Assembly (NCBI GenBank): GCA_025062325.1
Contig: JANXAL010000025.1
Span: forward strand, 1 to 64,000
DNA: 64,000 bases
Source of the DNA: Roseiflexus sp.
Lineage (GTDB): Bacteria; Chloroflexota; Chloroflexia; Chloroflexales; Roseiflexaceae
Reading direction: 5' to 3'
A model generated the notes under the pieces. That model saw only the letters and a program-made list of their open reading frames with translations. It was not told the origin of the DNA and searched no databases. A program made the translations under genes and the position numbers. Below, one piece after another: positions 54,682 through 63,686 of the stretch; positions within the stretch are counted from its first letter, which is position 1, and each line of letters starts with the position of its first letter.

Positions 54682-55060
54682 TCATCTACACGTCTTCAGC
54701 CGCGTTAGTGTACGTACAAATGCGTCCTCTTCAGAAACCTGCAGAACGTACCCCAGATTGCGCGCCGCTTTTGCCGAGGTGAACCAGCAATCGACGCAGG
54801 TCGACGCCGCGACAGAACGAGTGAGCAATGGCTTGCCGAAACGTCCGCGAGTCAGGCGCGCCCATCCTTCCAGCGCGGCGCCCAGAGCGTATGCAGTACG
54901 GTAAGGGATCGTTCGACGCGCGGGAGGCAGCCCCAGCGCCGTCACAAACGACTCGACGAAATCAAAAAAAATTGCATGGCGGTTGGTCAGTGACAAAGAA
55001 GACGCCCGATAAATCCGCTGCCGCCGATGACAACAACGTGAAGGTTGCGACTATCGTTCA
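54682..55060 (-). pseudogene. Decayed NAD(P)-dependent epimerase/dehydratase
   Basis: The minus strand encodes the N-terminal Rossmann turn VVVIGGSGFIGRLL near 55000-55045, followed almost at once by a stop, and then a C-terminal piece (FVTALGLPPARRTIPYRTAY, then ARNLGYVLQVSEEDAFVRTL) typical of the end of extended SDR/3-beta-HSD-type proteins. About 200 residues of the middle are missing, so this is a deletion remnant and not a working gene. Flanked by repeat copies that may have caused the deletion. Confidence 0.8.
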
Positions 55061-56154
55061 TCGTGCAATGCGGCCTCCAGGTCTCGATAGGTGCGCATCT
55101 GTCGGAGATCAACCCCGATTCCGACGAGCGCCTGTGCCACTTCGGGGCGAATGCCGACCAGGACCGTCTCAGCGCCGAGCAACCGCGTCTGCCGCACGAC
55201 GTCGAGCAACCCCCTGGGCAATCTGCTGATCCACCAGCGGAACGCCGCTAATATCCAGAATGAGACGCCGCGCCGTCGAACGTTCAAGCGCATGGAGCGC
55301 TCGATCCTGCAGCACATGTAGTCGCTCGCTGTCGAGCGCACCAACTAGCGGAATGATTAGCGCATCGGCGCTCACCGGCAGCACCGGTACGCTCAAGCCC
55401 TGAATGATTGCGCGTTGCTGCCGATTCTCTTCCAGCAGGCGCTCCTGAGCGGCGGCGCGGTCTCGCACTTCCGCCAGCGCCGCCTGCAATTCCGCCGTGC
55501 GTTCGGCAATGCGCACTTCCAGCGTCGCCTGCAACTCCTCCAGGCGCTGGTTACGCTCTTTCGCTTCCCGCAACGCCGTGCGCAGCGTCTGCCCGAAGAG
55601 AGCGGTAAAGATGCCCAGAATGGCGGCAACGACAATGAATCCCCCCACATCGCCGCCAATATTCCCTTCGCGCGACGCAGCAATGCCGACAAACGGAATA
55701 CGGAGATTTTCGAGAACGCTCGTCACTGCGACAATAGCACTGCTAAAGAGGCAACTGTCACTATCACCAGTCGCCTGCTCCCCATCAGCCCGGCAAGCAC
55801 AATAGGCAGGGCGAAAGCGAACAGCAAGGCGCTGCTGCTGCGCACGCCGGTGGTGAGCAGCAATGCCCCGGTTACCAGAAGCAGCCCAATGCATCCAAAA
55901 GCCAGCGCCAGATCAAAACGACCGCGACGCACCAGTGCGATGCCTGCTGCCTCAATCAGCACACTTGTCCATATGATGCCAATGACGATCCATGCCACCA
56001 TCTGAGGCACAGGCGCTAGCAACGTTATAAACGATCCGAGAAAGGAAAGGATAGTAACTCCAAATAGCATCGCCTGGAGCAGCGATGCTTGTCGATACGT
56101 CGTTGGGTCGGTGTACGGTAAAGCGCTCATCCAGCGGGTGAAAGCGCGCATCAC
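55051..56154 (-). pseudogene. Frameshifted STAS-domain (RsbR-like) sensor protein
   Basis: Three minus-strand frames together make one protein: a multi-helix membrane domain (56154 to about 55735), then membrane end plus coiled coil and first half of a STAS domain (to about 55215; VPVLPVSADALIIPLVGALD and LILDISGVPLVDQQIAQG), then the STAS end (LLDVVRQTRLLGAETVLVGI and GVDLRQMRTYRDLEAAL). The second shift sits in a run of five G; removing one restores the family sequence. Either a decayed gene or sequencing errors. RsbR-type proteins act in stress-signalling switches. Confidence 0.8.
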
Positions 56155-56454
56155 GCGGACCTCGCTTTCTGCAGGAATGAGGTCGGGGACGGATATGTGC
56201 AGGGGTCACAGGAACTGCTTGGTGGACAGGAGTGCTAGGTTTACCCCGCCTGCAGGCGGATGATCGCAGATGAGAACGGGTTGTGGATTAATCCGCAACG
56301 ACTCTGTATTGTTCGTGCTACACGTGTCCTCTAATTAGAATTGTATCACAAGCGCAGATGGCGCGCGGATTGACGTGCGTTTCTGCATCTTCTACAATCG
56401 CCAGGGGCGCCTGCCTCTTATGAGCGCTCAGTACGTCTAACCAGGAGTGTGGTC
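56155..56454. other. Spacer between divergent STAS pseudogene and mutase
   Basis: About 300 nt, no gene. It contains an A/T-rich patch around 56330-56350 which may hold promoter elements; no certain -10/-35 pair. Confidence 0.4.
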
Positions 56455-57969
56455 GTGTCCTATCTCAATCTGAGCATGTTCAAAGCCTACGATATTCGCA
56501 CGCCTGCGTCACAGTTGACTCTTGATCTCGCCGAGCGTTTGGCATACGCCGAGGCATACTATTTTCGCGAGTACCTGGGTGCCAGGAAAGTGGTACTCTG
56601 CCGCGATGCGCGTCTCTCCGGCGCGCAGTATCTCGAACAGGGCATCCGCATCTTCCGCGAGCTGGGATTCGAGGTGCTGGCGATGCCGCAGGTCAGTTCC
56701 GCCTGCCTGTTTTACTATACCTGCATGCGCCATCCCGATGCAGCCGGGATCATGTATGGCGCATCACATAACCCTGGCAGCGATACCGGGCAAAAGATCA
56801 TTGCTCCCGGCGTGCAACCAATCGCCGATGGGTGCGGTCCCGGCGGCGGGTTGCAGGCTGTTCGCCAGTTGTATGAGCGCGGCGTGCGCCCTGAGCCGCT
56901 GCGCGGCGACCGATTGCGCCTGGTCAATTATCTCGAAGACTACGTGCGCGACTCCATGCGCCTGTCTGGCGTCGGTCCAGATACGCTTGCGGGACTGCAC
57001 ATCGTGCAGGATTTCCTCTCAGGAGCGGCAGGGCAGGAAATGCTGACGGCATTCACCATCGCGGGCGCGGATGTCGAGCCGCGCAATCTGGTGCCGGACG
57101 GTCATTTTCCGGCAGGGGCGCCCAACCCTGTCGTTTATTCCGCAATTGCACCATCGCTGGACCTATTGCGCCAGGGTGGGTTCGACTTCGGCATGTTCTT
57201 CGATGGCGACGGCGACCGGATGGACATTGTCGCCCCCGATGGGCGGCAACTCAGCCCGGCGTTCAACTTGGTCGCGCTGGCGCCGCGGTTGCGCACCATT
57301 TTCCCTGAGATTTCCCATCCCAATCTATATATCGATTTCAAAGCCAATCCGCTGGCGATCATCCGCATCGCGCGGCAGGGATTTGGGGTGCACATCATCC
57401 GCAATGGTCACTCGCAGATCAAGCAGGCCATGAGCAAAAATGCCGCCGCTGGCTTCATCGCGGCAGTCGAGGAGTCATCGCACTACTACCTGACGATCCG
57501 GCAAAATGGCATGGTCTTTCCAACCGAAAACACCCTCTTCTTCGCACTGCTGACTGCGCGCGCCTGGCGGGAGGATCCGTCGCTCTACCGCGACCTGCTC
57601 GACCTGCAGCACTCAACCTTCCGGGAACGCGAGTGGGGGCACCATTTCCCGAATGACGACCTGCGCAACGCAGCCCTGGCAGCCGTTGAAGAAGCCTTCG
57701 TGCGCAGCGGCTGGCAGGTGATGCGCCGCACGGCGGATGGCGCCGATATGGACGCGACATTGCTGCGCGATGGGCTGCCTTGCGTTATCGACGCCGACAC
57801 CCCGCTGACGCAGGAATGGACGCAGGTGGCGCAGCGCGCTTCGCAAAGCGAGAAAAGTCTGGCGCGCTGGGAAGTGACAGCGAGTACGGCAGCGCGCCGT
57901 GACGCAGCCGTGCGCTTGATCGAAGAGACCGTCCGCCGCTTCCAGGCAGGCCCGCGCTACGTCGGGTAG
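56455..57969 (+). CDS. Phosphomannomutase/phosphoglucomutase
   Basis: 504 aa; GTG 56455 preferred because CCAGGAG lies 7 nt upstream (GTG at 56449 also possible). Alpha-D-phosphohexomutase family: FKAYDIRTPASQL at the start, phosphoserine loop in GIMYGASHNPGSD (Ser102-like, TASHNP type), metal loop FFDGDGDRMDI, and sugar-recognition VEESSHYY where the usual EESGH is changed. It interconverts 1- and 6-phosphate hexoses for cell-surface sugars. The C-terminal domain is long. Confidence 0.9.
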   Translation: MSYLNLSMFKAYDIRTPASQLTLDLAERLAYAEAYYFREYLGARKVVLCRDARLSGAQYLEQGIRIFRELGFEVLAMPQVSSACLFYYTCMRHPDAAGIMYGASHNPGSDTGQKIIAPGVQPIADGCGPGGGLQAVRQLYERGVRPEPLRGDRLRLVNYLEDYVRDSMRLSGVGPDTLAGLHIVQDFLSGAAGQEMLTAFTIAGADVEPRNLVPDGHFPAGAPNPVVYSAIAPSLDLLRQGGFDFGMFFDGDGDRMDIVAPDGRQLSPAFNLVALAPRLRTIFPEISHPNLYIDFKANPLAIIRIARQGFGVHIIRNGHSQIKQAMSKNAAAGFIAAVEESSHYYLTIRQNGMVFPTENTLFFALLTARAWREDPSLYRDLLDLQHSTFREREWGHHFPNDDLRNAALAAVEEAFVRSGWQVMRRTADGADMDATLLRDGLPCVIDADTPLTQEWTQVAQRASQSEKSLARWEVTASTAARRDAAVRLIEETVRRFQAGPRYVG

Positions 57970-58017
57970 AGTTGATAATCCGCAACCTTCGGTGAACTTT
58001 TCTTTTCTTTGTGAAGT

Positions 58018-58046
58018 TTGACACAATTTATTCCGTGTGCTAGACT
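58018..58046 (+). promoter_or_regulatory. Promoter of the ctaA-ctaB fusion gene
   Basis: TTGACA, 17-nt spacer, TGCTAGACT (extended -10; TAGACT 58041-58046). About 80 nt upstream of the start codon. Confidence 0.8.
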
Positions 58047-58124
58047 TGGACCGACAAACGCCTCAAAGGGCGCTACGCAGGCAAACGCTCGGTTCTTCCA
58101 GCGCCCTGGCTGCAGGAGGTCCAC

Positions 58125-59738
58125 ATGCGCCGCGAGAACGCGCGAGTACTTGCTCTCTCCCTGCCTCGGTCGTCCTGGACGACTATTGCATTGGCGCTGA
58201 TCGCTTACAGCGCCACCCTGGTCGGCAGCATTGTCCCTAACATAACCGGCGCTGCGATAAGCGGCATCGCAACTGCAGTACTAGGCGCAGCGCTTGCTAT
58301 GTATACCAGTATGCGCACCAGCGCCGCACCGGCGCGTCTTGGCGGGCGCGCAGCGGCTGCCCGACGATCCTATCTGACCTTGGCATTTGCCGCTGTTGGC
58401 GTCCTATATCTGGCAGTGGTCGCTGGTGCGCTCAATACGAGCGCTGGCACAATTTGGACATGCCAGACCTGGCCCGGATGTGATATGTCCAGCGCAGGCG
58501 CCTGGCTAGCGCTGGCGCACCGCGGTCTGGCTGGCGTTGCAACGCTGCTGATTGCAGCGCTGGCAGTGCAGACCTGGCGCATTAAGCATGAACGCGCGCT
58601 GCGCGTCGCTGTTGCGTGGGCGCTGGGATTGATGCTGACGCAGAACATTGTTGGTCTGGTTCAGGTGCTTCTGGCGCAGGCCGGCGAGTCGCTCCCGGTA
58701 TCGGTCGCACGCCTGATGCACTTGGGGCTGAGCGCCACCGCCTGGGGGGCGCTGGTTGTGCTGACGACGCTGGCGCTACGCCGTCCGTTCCCGTCGTTGG
58801 CGCCGGCAAAGTCGCCGTCGTCTGCAACCGTCGCACGCCCCGGCATGACCGATACGGTGCTGCTAGAAGGCAGACCGTCGCTACTGAAGGACTATATCAG
58901 CCTGACCAAGCCAGGGGTTATTTCGCTGCTCATTCTGACGACGATCACTAGCATGTACATTACACCGGCCGGTATTCCAGAGTTGTCGCTGGTGCTCTGG
59001 ACAACAATCGGCGGCTGGTTGATGGCATCGGGTGCGCACTCCATCAACTGCTATCTGGATAAAGACATAGACCTCAACATGGGGCGCACCAGCCGCCGTC
59101 CGATTCCGAGCGGGCGCATTCCGGCATGGCACGCGCTGGCGCTTGGCATTGCGCTCGGCGCGGTTGCGTTCGCTATTCTGGCGATCTTTGTCAATCTGCT
59201 GGCCACGCTGCTGGCACTGGCCGGCTTCCTCTACTACGTCCTTATCTACACTATCTGGTTGAAGCGCACATCGAAGCACAACATCGTCATTGGCGGTGGG
59301 GCAGGCGCGTTCCCGCCGCTGGTCGGCTGGGCGGCAGCGACGGGTTCGCTGACGCCGGAGGCGCTGATCCTGTGGCTGATCGTCTTCTTCTGGACGCCAC
59401 CGCATTTCTGGGCGCTGGCGCTGATCCGCGAGAAGGACTATGCGCGCGCCAGAGTGCCGATGCTGCCGGTGGTAGCTGGCGATGTCGAGACGCGCCGCCA
59501 GATTGTGATCTACACGATCATCATGCTGGCGCTCACTGTATTGCCATCGCTGCTGGGAATGCTGGGCTGGTCTTATCTGCTGATGGCTGCGGTCTTCGGC
59601 GGGTTGTTCCTGCACTATGCGCTGAAACTCCGCCGCGACGGCACGACGGCGACTGCCTGGACGCTTTACAAGTACTCGTTACTCTACCTGGCGCTCCTCT
59701 TCGTGGCGATGGTCGTGGATCGCGCGGCGTTTGCGTAG
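58125..59738 (+). CDS. ctaB: CtaA-like/CtaB fusion: heme A synthase-like domain plus heme O synthase
   Basis: 537 aa. Residues about 1-235 form a COX15/CtaA-like membrane domain (six or more helices, Cys pair in TCQTWPGCDM, His in LALAHRGLAGVATLL and MHLGLSATAW). Residues about 250-535 are protoheme IX farnesyltransferase of the UbiA family: SLTKPGVISLLILTT, the Asp-rich motif NCYLDKDIDLNMGRTSRRPI, and the second motif YTIWLKRTSKHNIVIGG. Converts heme B to heme O and probably to heme A for cytochrome oxidase. AGGAGGTCC precedes ATG. Confidence 0.94.
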   Translation: MRRENARVLALSLPRSSWTTIALALIAYSATLVGSIVPNITGAAISGIATAVLGAALAMYTSMRTSAAPARLGGRAAAARRSYLTLAFAAVGVLYLAVVAGALNTSAGTIWTCQTWPGCDMSSAGAWLALAHRGLAGVATLLIAALAVQTWRIKHERALRVAVAWALGLMLTQNIVGLVQVLLAQAGESLPVSVARLMHLGLSATAWGALVVLTTLALRRPFPSLAPAKSPSSATVARPGMTDTVLLEGRPSLLKDYISLTKPGVISLLILTTITSMYITPAGIPELSLVLWTTIGGWLMASGAHSINCYLDKDIDLNMGRTSRRPIPSGRIPAWHALALGIALGAVAFAILAIFVNLLATLLALAGFLYYVLIYTIWLKRTSKHNIVIGGGAGAFPPLVGWAAATGSLTPEALILWLIVFFWTPPHFWALALIREKDYARARVPMLPVVAGDVETRRQIVIYTIIMLALTVLPSLLGMLGWSYLLMAAVFGGLFLHYALKLRRDGTTATAWTLYKYSLLYLALLFVAMVVDRAAFA

Positions 59739-60053
59739 GAGGAGAGGCGAGGGGCGAGTGATGAGTGACAAGTGACGGGTGACGAGCAAGGAGCAATTCT
59801 GAATCATCTCTGCGCCTTTGCGCCTTTGTGTGAGGAATGAAAGGCGCGCGGCAAGCGGCGCGAGATGTGAGGCGCAAGGAGTGCGGTGGCAGGCGGAAGG
59901 TTAGGAAGACTAATCCCTAACCTCTAACCTCTAACCCCTCATCATAGTCGTGGCGCGGGGGGCGCGAGACGCGGGTTGAGGAGCAAGACGCTTCTCCCCG
60001 CGTCGTTCGTTTGTGTGGTATCATGTCGCCGAAACCAATACTGCCAAATCTCG
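59739..60053. other. Repeat-containing spacer after the ctaA-ctaB fusion
   Basis: No gene. Holds GAGTGATGAGTGACAAGTGA-like simple sequence, a phrase TGCGCCTTTGCGCCTTTGTGTG shared in part with 62.9 kb, and CCCTAACC/CTCTAACC units at about 59910-59940. Confidence 0.6.
59910..59940. repeat. Telomere-like CCTCTAA/CCCCT heptamers
   Basis: Four units (ATCCCTA, ACCTCTA, ACCTCTA, ACCCCTC) in tandem, the third such array in the window. Confidence 0.75.
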
Positions 60054-60872
60054 ATGATCACCGCGCCATCCATTGCGTTGACCGATGCATTCTGTGACAT
60101 AAGTCGTCTGCGCTATATCAGTGCTGGCGCAGGTGAGCGCGCTGTCGTACTGTTGCATGGATGGGGCGACACGAAAGAGATCTGGCGCGCCACGCTCGCA
60201 GCACTATCGGCGCACGCCCGTGTTTTTGCGCCTGATCTGCCGGGGCACGGCGGCTCACCACTCGACGGTGCTGAACGCATGCAGCACGTCGCCGCGCGGA
60301 TGGCTACATTCTGCAACGCGCAGAAGATTGACCAGATCACGCTGGTCGGGCACTCGATGGGCGGCAATGTGGCGCTGGAGTTGACGTTGACGTATCCGCA
60401 TCTGGTAGAGCGTCTAGCGCTGGTGGCGCCTGCGGTGCTCACAGTAGTAATGCCGCCATACACGCGGTTTTACTTGCACCACAGGTATGGATGGGCAGCG
60501 CTGTGCGCATCACTGCTCTTCTATCGCGGAATCGATGCACTATCGCGCCACTGGCGACTGATTGCCGTCATAAAACGCATCCTGCCGGGCCTACGCCGCG
60601 CCGCGTTTGCCGCACACCACGACCCTGAAGGACTGCATCGTCTGCTCAAGGGATTGTTTGCCAATTCGTTTGATGGTCGCCTGGATCAGGTGCGCGTTCC
60701 GACGCTGGTGATCAATGGCAACCTTGATGCCGTCGTGCCAGCTAACCTGTCGCGGCGGGTTGCTTCCGCCATCCCTGGAGCGCGATTCATACTCATGCGC
60801 GGAGCGCTGCACCACCCGATGGATGAACAGCCGGAAGCGTTTCAGCGCGTGTTGCTGGAGTTTCTTGCTTGA
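60054..60872 (+). CDS. Alpha/beta hydrolase
   Basis: 272 aa; start at ATG 60054, where the fold begins (the frame upstream is non-coding in character). Oxyanion strand LLHGWGDTKEIW, nucleophile elbow VGHSMGGNVAL (Ser), Asp in INGNLDAVVP and final His in ALHHPMDEQPE complete the triad. Close to the haloperoxidase/esterase-like group; substrate unknown. Confidence 0.92.
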   Translation: MITAPSIALTDAFCDISRLRYISAGAGERAVVLLHGWGDTKEIWRATLAALSAHARVFAPDLPGHGGSPLDGAERMQHVAARMATFCNAQKIDQITLVGHSMGGNVALELTLTYPHLVERLALVAPAVLTVVMPPYTRFYLHHRYGWAALCASLLFYRGIDALSRHWRLIAVIKRILPGLRRAAFAAHHDPEGLHRLLKGLFANSFDGRLDQVRVPTLVINGNLDAVVPANLSRRVASAIPGARFILMRGALHHPMDEQPEAFQRVLLEFLA

Positions 60873-61107
60873 GATCGCTGCTGCGCATAACCGTTGTCAG
60901 AAGTGCGCCTATGCGCCTCAGAATGATGCCGCGCCTGCCGCTCGCACGCAGCGAACAATTCTATACACGCCCAATGCGGATAAGCGTGCAGAACAGCGGC
61001 CGCCGCACCAGAATCTGTTTCGGTCGCAAACTGCTGAGCGCTTCATCGGCGGCTAGCGTAGCTGGCGCGGCGAGAAGACGGTATGGAGGGAGGAGGAGGA
61101 TCTTTGT
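60873..61107. other. Spacer, no gene recognised
   Basis: About 235 nt between the hydrolase and the ACT-domain gene. A short in-frame stretch continues into it but shows no family match. A GGAGGAGGAGGA ribosome-binding site ends it. Confidence 0.4.
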
Positions 61108-61569
61108 ATGGCTCCATCGCATGATCCGCGCCTGCCCGACATCCTTCGACGTTTGCGCTGGGCAGTATTGCCGGAACGATACGTTCTAGCAGGGATCGAT
61201 CCACGCGAGGCGGCTGTAGTGATCCGCTTGCTCGGCGGTCTGCGCGCCCGTCTATGGCAGTTGTTCGTCGCTCCTGACACAATCACTTTCATTCTGCCTG
61301 AGACCGACTGGCGCAACATTAGCCCGGCATTTCCGCGCGCTCGTGTCGAACGTCCATATCGCGTGGTCAGTTTCGAGGTCGATTTGCCGCCTGACCTGAC
61401 TGGCTTTCTCGCTCTCGTTAGCAATGCACTGGCAGCCGAAGCAGTGCCGATTCTGGCAATTTCCGGTTTTAGCCGCGACCATCTGCTGCTGCGTGAAGCC
61501 GATCTCGACCGCGCGCTGGCAGTGCTTGACTCGCTCGTGTCGTCTGCAACAGCAACAGCGGAGGGATAA
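61108..61569 (+). CDS. ACT-domain protein
   Basis: 153 aa with two ACT-like halves. The second half shows the ACT_7 pattern: YRVVSFEVDLPPDLTGFLAL (strand 1-helix 1), VPILAISGFSRDHLLLREAD (strands 2-3) and LDRALAVLDSL (helix 2). Family members bind amino acids as regulators. Strong GGAGGAGGAGGATC ribosome-binding site. No adjacent biosynthesis gene to indicate the ligand. Confidence 0.82.
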   Translation: MAPSHDPRLPDILRRLRWAVLPERYVLAGIDPREAAVVIRLLGGLRARLWQLFVAPDTITFILPETDWRNISPAFPRARVERPYRVVSFEVDLPPDLTGFLALVSNALAAEAVPILAISGFSRDHLLLREADLDRALAVLDSLVSSATATAEG

Positions 61570-61809
61570 CGCTCGACTTGCGCCCGAACCTGCGATTGTC
61601 TGTCTGACTGATCCTGGCATTCGCGCCGAGATCGCCGAGCTGGAGAGCGCGCTGCCTGCTCTGCTGAGTGTGGCGACGTGCTTCTCCAGCTACATCATTC
61701 TGTGGTCCGCCGTTGAGTCCTGCGACGCGCTGCCGCGTTCGTCCGCGAGCAAAGCGCCGCAGCGCGCGTTTCTTGACGATCGCTCTGAATACAGGGATTG
61801 CCTCAACGT

Positions 61810-62877
61810 ATGCGTCCTCTCTCGCGCCTTGCTGCCGCACGTATCGCAGCCGAAACGCTGGTTGCATCCGGTCGTATTCCTGGTGTGGTTGTCGCCGTAG
61901 CGCTGGGCAACCAGAAACCGGACGTCTTCGCGGTCGGAACGGACGCCAACGGTCGTCCACTCGTTGCCGACGATCTCTTCCCGGTCGCCTCGATCACGAA
62001 ACTGGCTACAGCTCTGACAGTGCTGCGCCTGGTCGATCGCGGGCTGATCGAACTGGACGATCCGGTTGATCGGTTTCTGAAGCGGGCTGAACCGCATCCT
62101 GGCGTGACCATCCGCCGTTTACTCTGTCACACCGCAGGATTCGCCATCGACCTGCATGCCAGCGATGCGCCGTATGCACCGGGGTTAACCTGGGAGGATC
62201 TGGCGCGGGCGTGTTTGCACGCGAAACTGCATCATCCGCCGGGGAGCAAGGTGCTTTACAGCAATGTCGGATATGGCCTGCTGGCGCTGGTTGTGGAAGC
62301 GCGCACCGGCGCGCGCTTTGGCGATATGCTGCATGACCTGGTGCTGACTCCTCTCGGCATTGAGGGATACCTGGGAGTGGAGCCGCCGCGCCTGCCAGCG
62401 CGCATTGCCGATGTACGCGATCGTCACCGCGCAACGCCGCTCGAACCGTTCAATTCATCGTTCTGGCGGTCGCTGGCGCTGCCATGGGCAGGACTCGTGA
62501 CAACTGCAGCAGGCGCCCTGGCGCTGGTGCGCGCATTTTGCGGGCATCCGCCAGGCTTTCTCAGCCCACCCCTACGTGCTGCGGCAATTGCTAATCAGAC
62601 GAACGACCTGCCCGGCGGATTTATTGAGCCGTTGCGCTGGAATCCTTGCCCATGGGGGCTTGGACCAGAAGTGCGCGGCGTAAAGGAACCGCACTGGCTC
62701 CCTGCTGCTGTCGGCGCCGACTCATTCGGGCACACCGGTGCATCGGGATGTCTGGCATGGGCAGCGCCAGGAACTGGCGTCGCATGGGCGATCCTCGGCG
62801 CGCGCACTGCCGACAACGGTTGGCTGTTGCGCCATTCGGGAGCAATCAGCGCCGCAATCTACGGCGTAGAGGGCTAA
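61810..62877 (+). CDS. Serine hydrolase, class C beta-lactamase/D-peptidase family
   Basis: 355 aa; start at ATG 61810 (TTG 61798 also open). The SxxK motif is in FPVASITKLATALT, the YxN motif in VLYSNVGYGLLALV, and the third motif as HTGAS near the C-terminus. No signal peptide is evident, so it is probably cytoplasmic esterase-like rather than a secreted beta-lactamase. The 240 nt before it hold no recognisable gene. Confidence 0.88.
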   Translation: MRPLSRLAAARIAAETLVASGRIPGVVVAVALGNQKPDVFAVGTDANGRPLVADDLFPVASITKLATALTVLRLVDRGLIELDDPVDRFLKRAEPHPGVTIRRLLCHTAGFAIDLHASDAPYAPGLTWEDLARACLHAKLHHPPGSKVLYSNVGYGLLALVVEARTGARFGDMLHDLVLTPLGIEGYLGVEPPRLPARIADVRDRHRATPLEPFNSSFWRSLALPWAGLVTTAAGALALVRAFCGHPPGFLSPPLRAAAIANQTNDLPGGFIEPLRWNPCPWGLGPEVRGVKEPHWLPAAVGADSFGHTGASGCLAWAAPGTGVAWAILGARTADNGWLLRHSGAISAAIYGVEG

Positions 62878-63246
62878 AGGCGCGAAAGGTGAAGGGCAAA
62901 GGGTATACGGTGCGGGTAGCAGCAGCGAACGTTTTTGATCACACAAAGGCGCACAGGTTTCGACACTGCAAAGGTGAAGTAGAGGAAAAAAACGTGAGAA
63001 GGGAAAGGCCTCAGGTTTGGGCGAGCGATCACACCATTAACCCCGCGCCCTCAACGTTGGCTCTTGCCCCTTGCCTCTCGCCTCTCGCTCCTTGCCTCTC
63101 GCCTCTCGCTCCTTGCCTCTCGCCTCTCGCCCCTTGCCTCTTGCCTTTCGCCTCTTGTCAGACTGCAACAAATGGCGCCGAACGCGCGTACTATCGGCAG
63201 AGAAGCGATCAACCAAGTGCACAGCGCATCAGAAACGAGGAAAGTG
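62878..63246. other. Low-complexity spacer with 21-bp tandem repeats
   Basis: About 370 nt without a gene. Includes ACACAAAGGCGCACAGG-like dispersed repeat text (62940) and, at 63070-63153, tandem CTTGCCTCTCGCCTCTCGCTC units (three near-perfect 21-mers, then decayed ones). Open frames through it are repeat artefacts. Confidence 0.7.
63070..63153. repeat. 21-bp tandem repeat
   Basis: Unit TTGCCTCTCGCCTCTCGCTCC repeated three times, followed by variant units with CCCC and TTTC. Confidence 0.85.
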
Positions 63247-63675
63247 ATGAGCGGGAACGGTTATCGAAACAATAAGAGCAGTTTTGGGATTCCGCCACTT
63301 TACCTATACATTGCCATCGGCATCGCAGCAGTCATCGTTATTTCCATCATTGGCGGGTTGCTAAGCGCAGGGGTACAGGCATATTTCGCTGTTGCCGCAG
63401 GCATCATGCTGGTGCTGGCGAACCTGCGCGATCTCTTGCGCGGCGTCAACAGCGGCATTGCCTTGATGAACACCATGATCGGCGCTGCGCTGATCTTTTT
63501 CTTCCTGGGCAGCGCCTTTGGCTGGATTTGGTACATTCCGGCGCTGTTGTTGCTGGTTGCCGCAGCGCCGCTCGGGTTGCGCCGTAGAGACGTCTACAAC
63601 GTCTACGTCGACGCTGCACGCTCAATGGCAGTCAATATCCGTCGCGCTGTCAGCGGACGCACCCGCCTGCCATAG
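63247..63675 (+). CDS. Small membrane protein of unknown function
   Basis: 142 aa; ATG preceded by GAGGAAAGTG. Three to four hydrophobic helices: LYLYIAIGIAAVIVISIIGG, YFAVAAGIMLVLANL and GAALIFFFLGSAFGWIWYIP then LLLLVAAAPLGL. Short polar N- and C-termini, the latter basic. No family recognised; not in an operon. Confidence 0.75.
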   Translation: MSGNGYRNNKSSFGIPPLYLYIAIGIAAVIVISIIGGLLSAGVQAYFAVAAGIMLVLANLRDLLRGVNSGIALMNTMIGAALIFFFLGSAFGWIWYIPALLLLVAAAPLGLRRRDVYNVYVDAARSMAVNIRRAVSGRTRLP

Positions 63676-63686
63676 CAACGCTATGA

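Noticed and set aside
61570-61809. Frame bridging the ACT-domain gene and the serine hydrolase
   Set aside because: Does not extend either family; neither frame gives a recognisable domain, so the 240 nt are left as spacer.
63037-63222. Leftward frame with REARGKE repeats
   Set aside because: Pure artefact of the 21-bp tandem repeat at 63070-63153.
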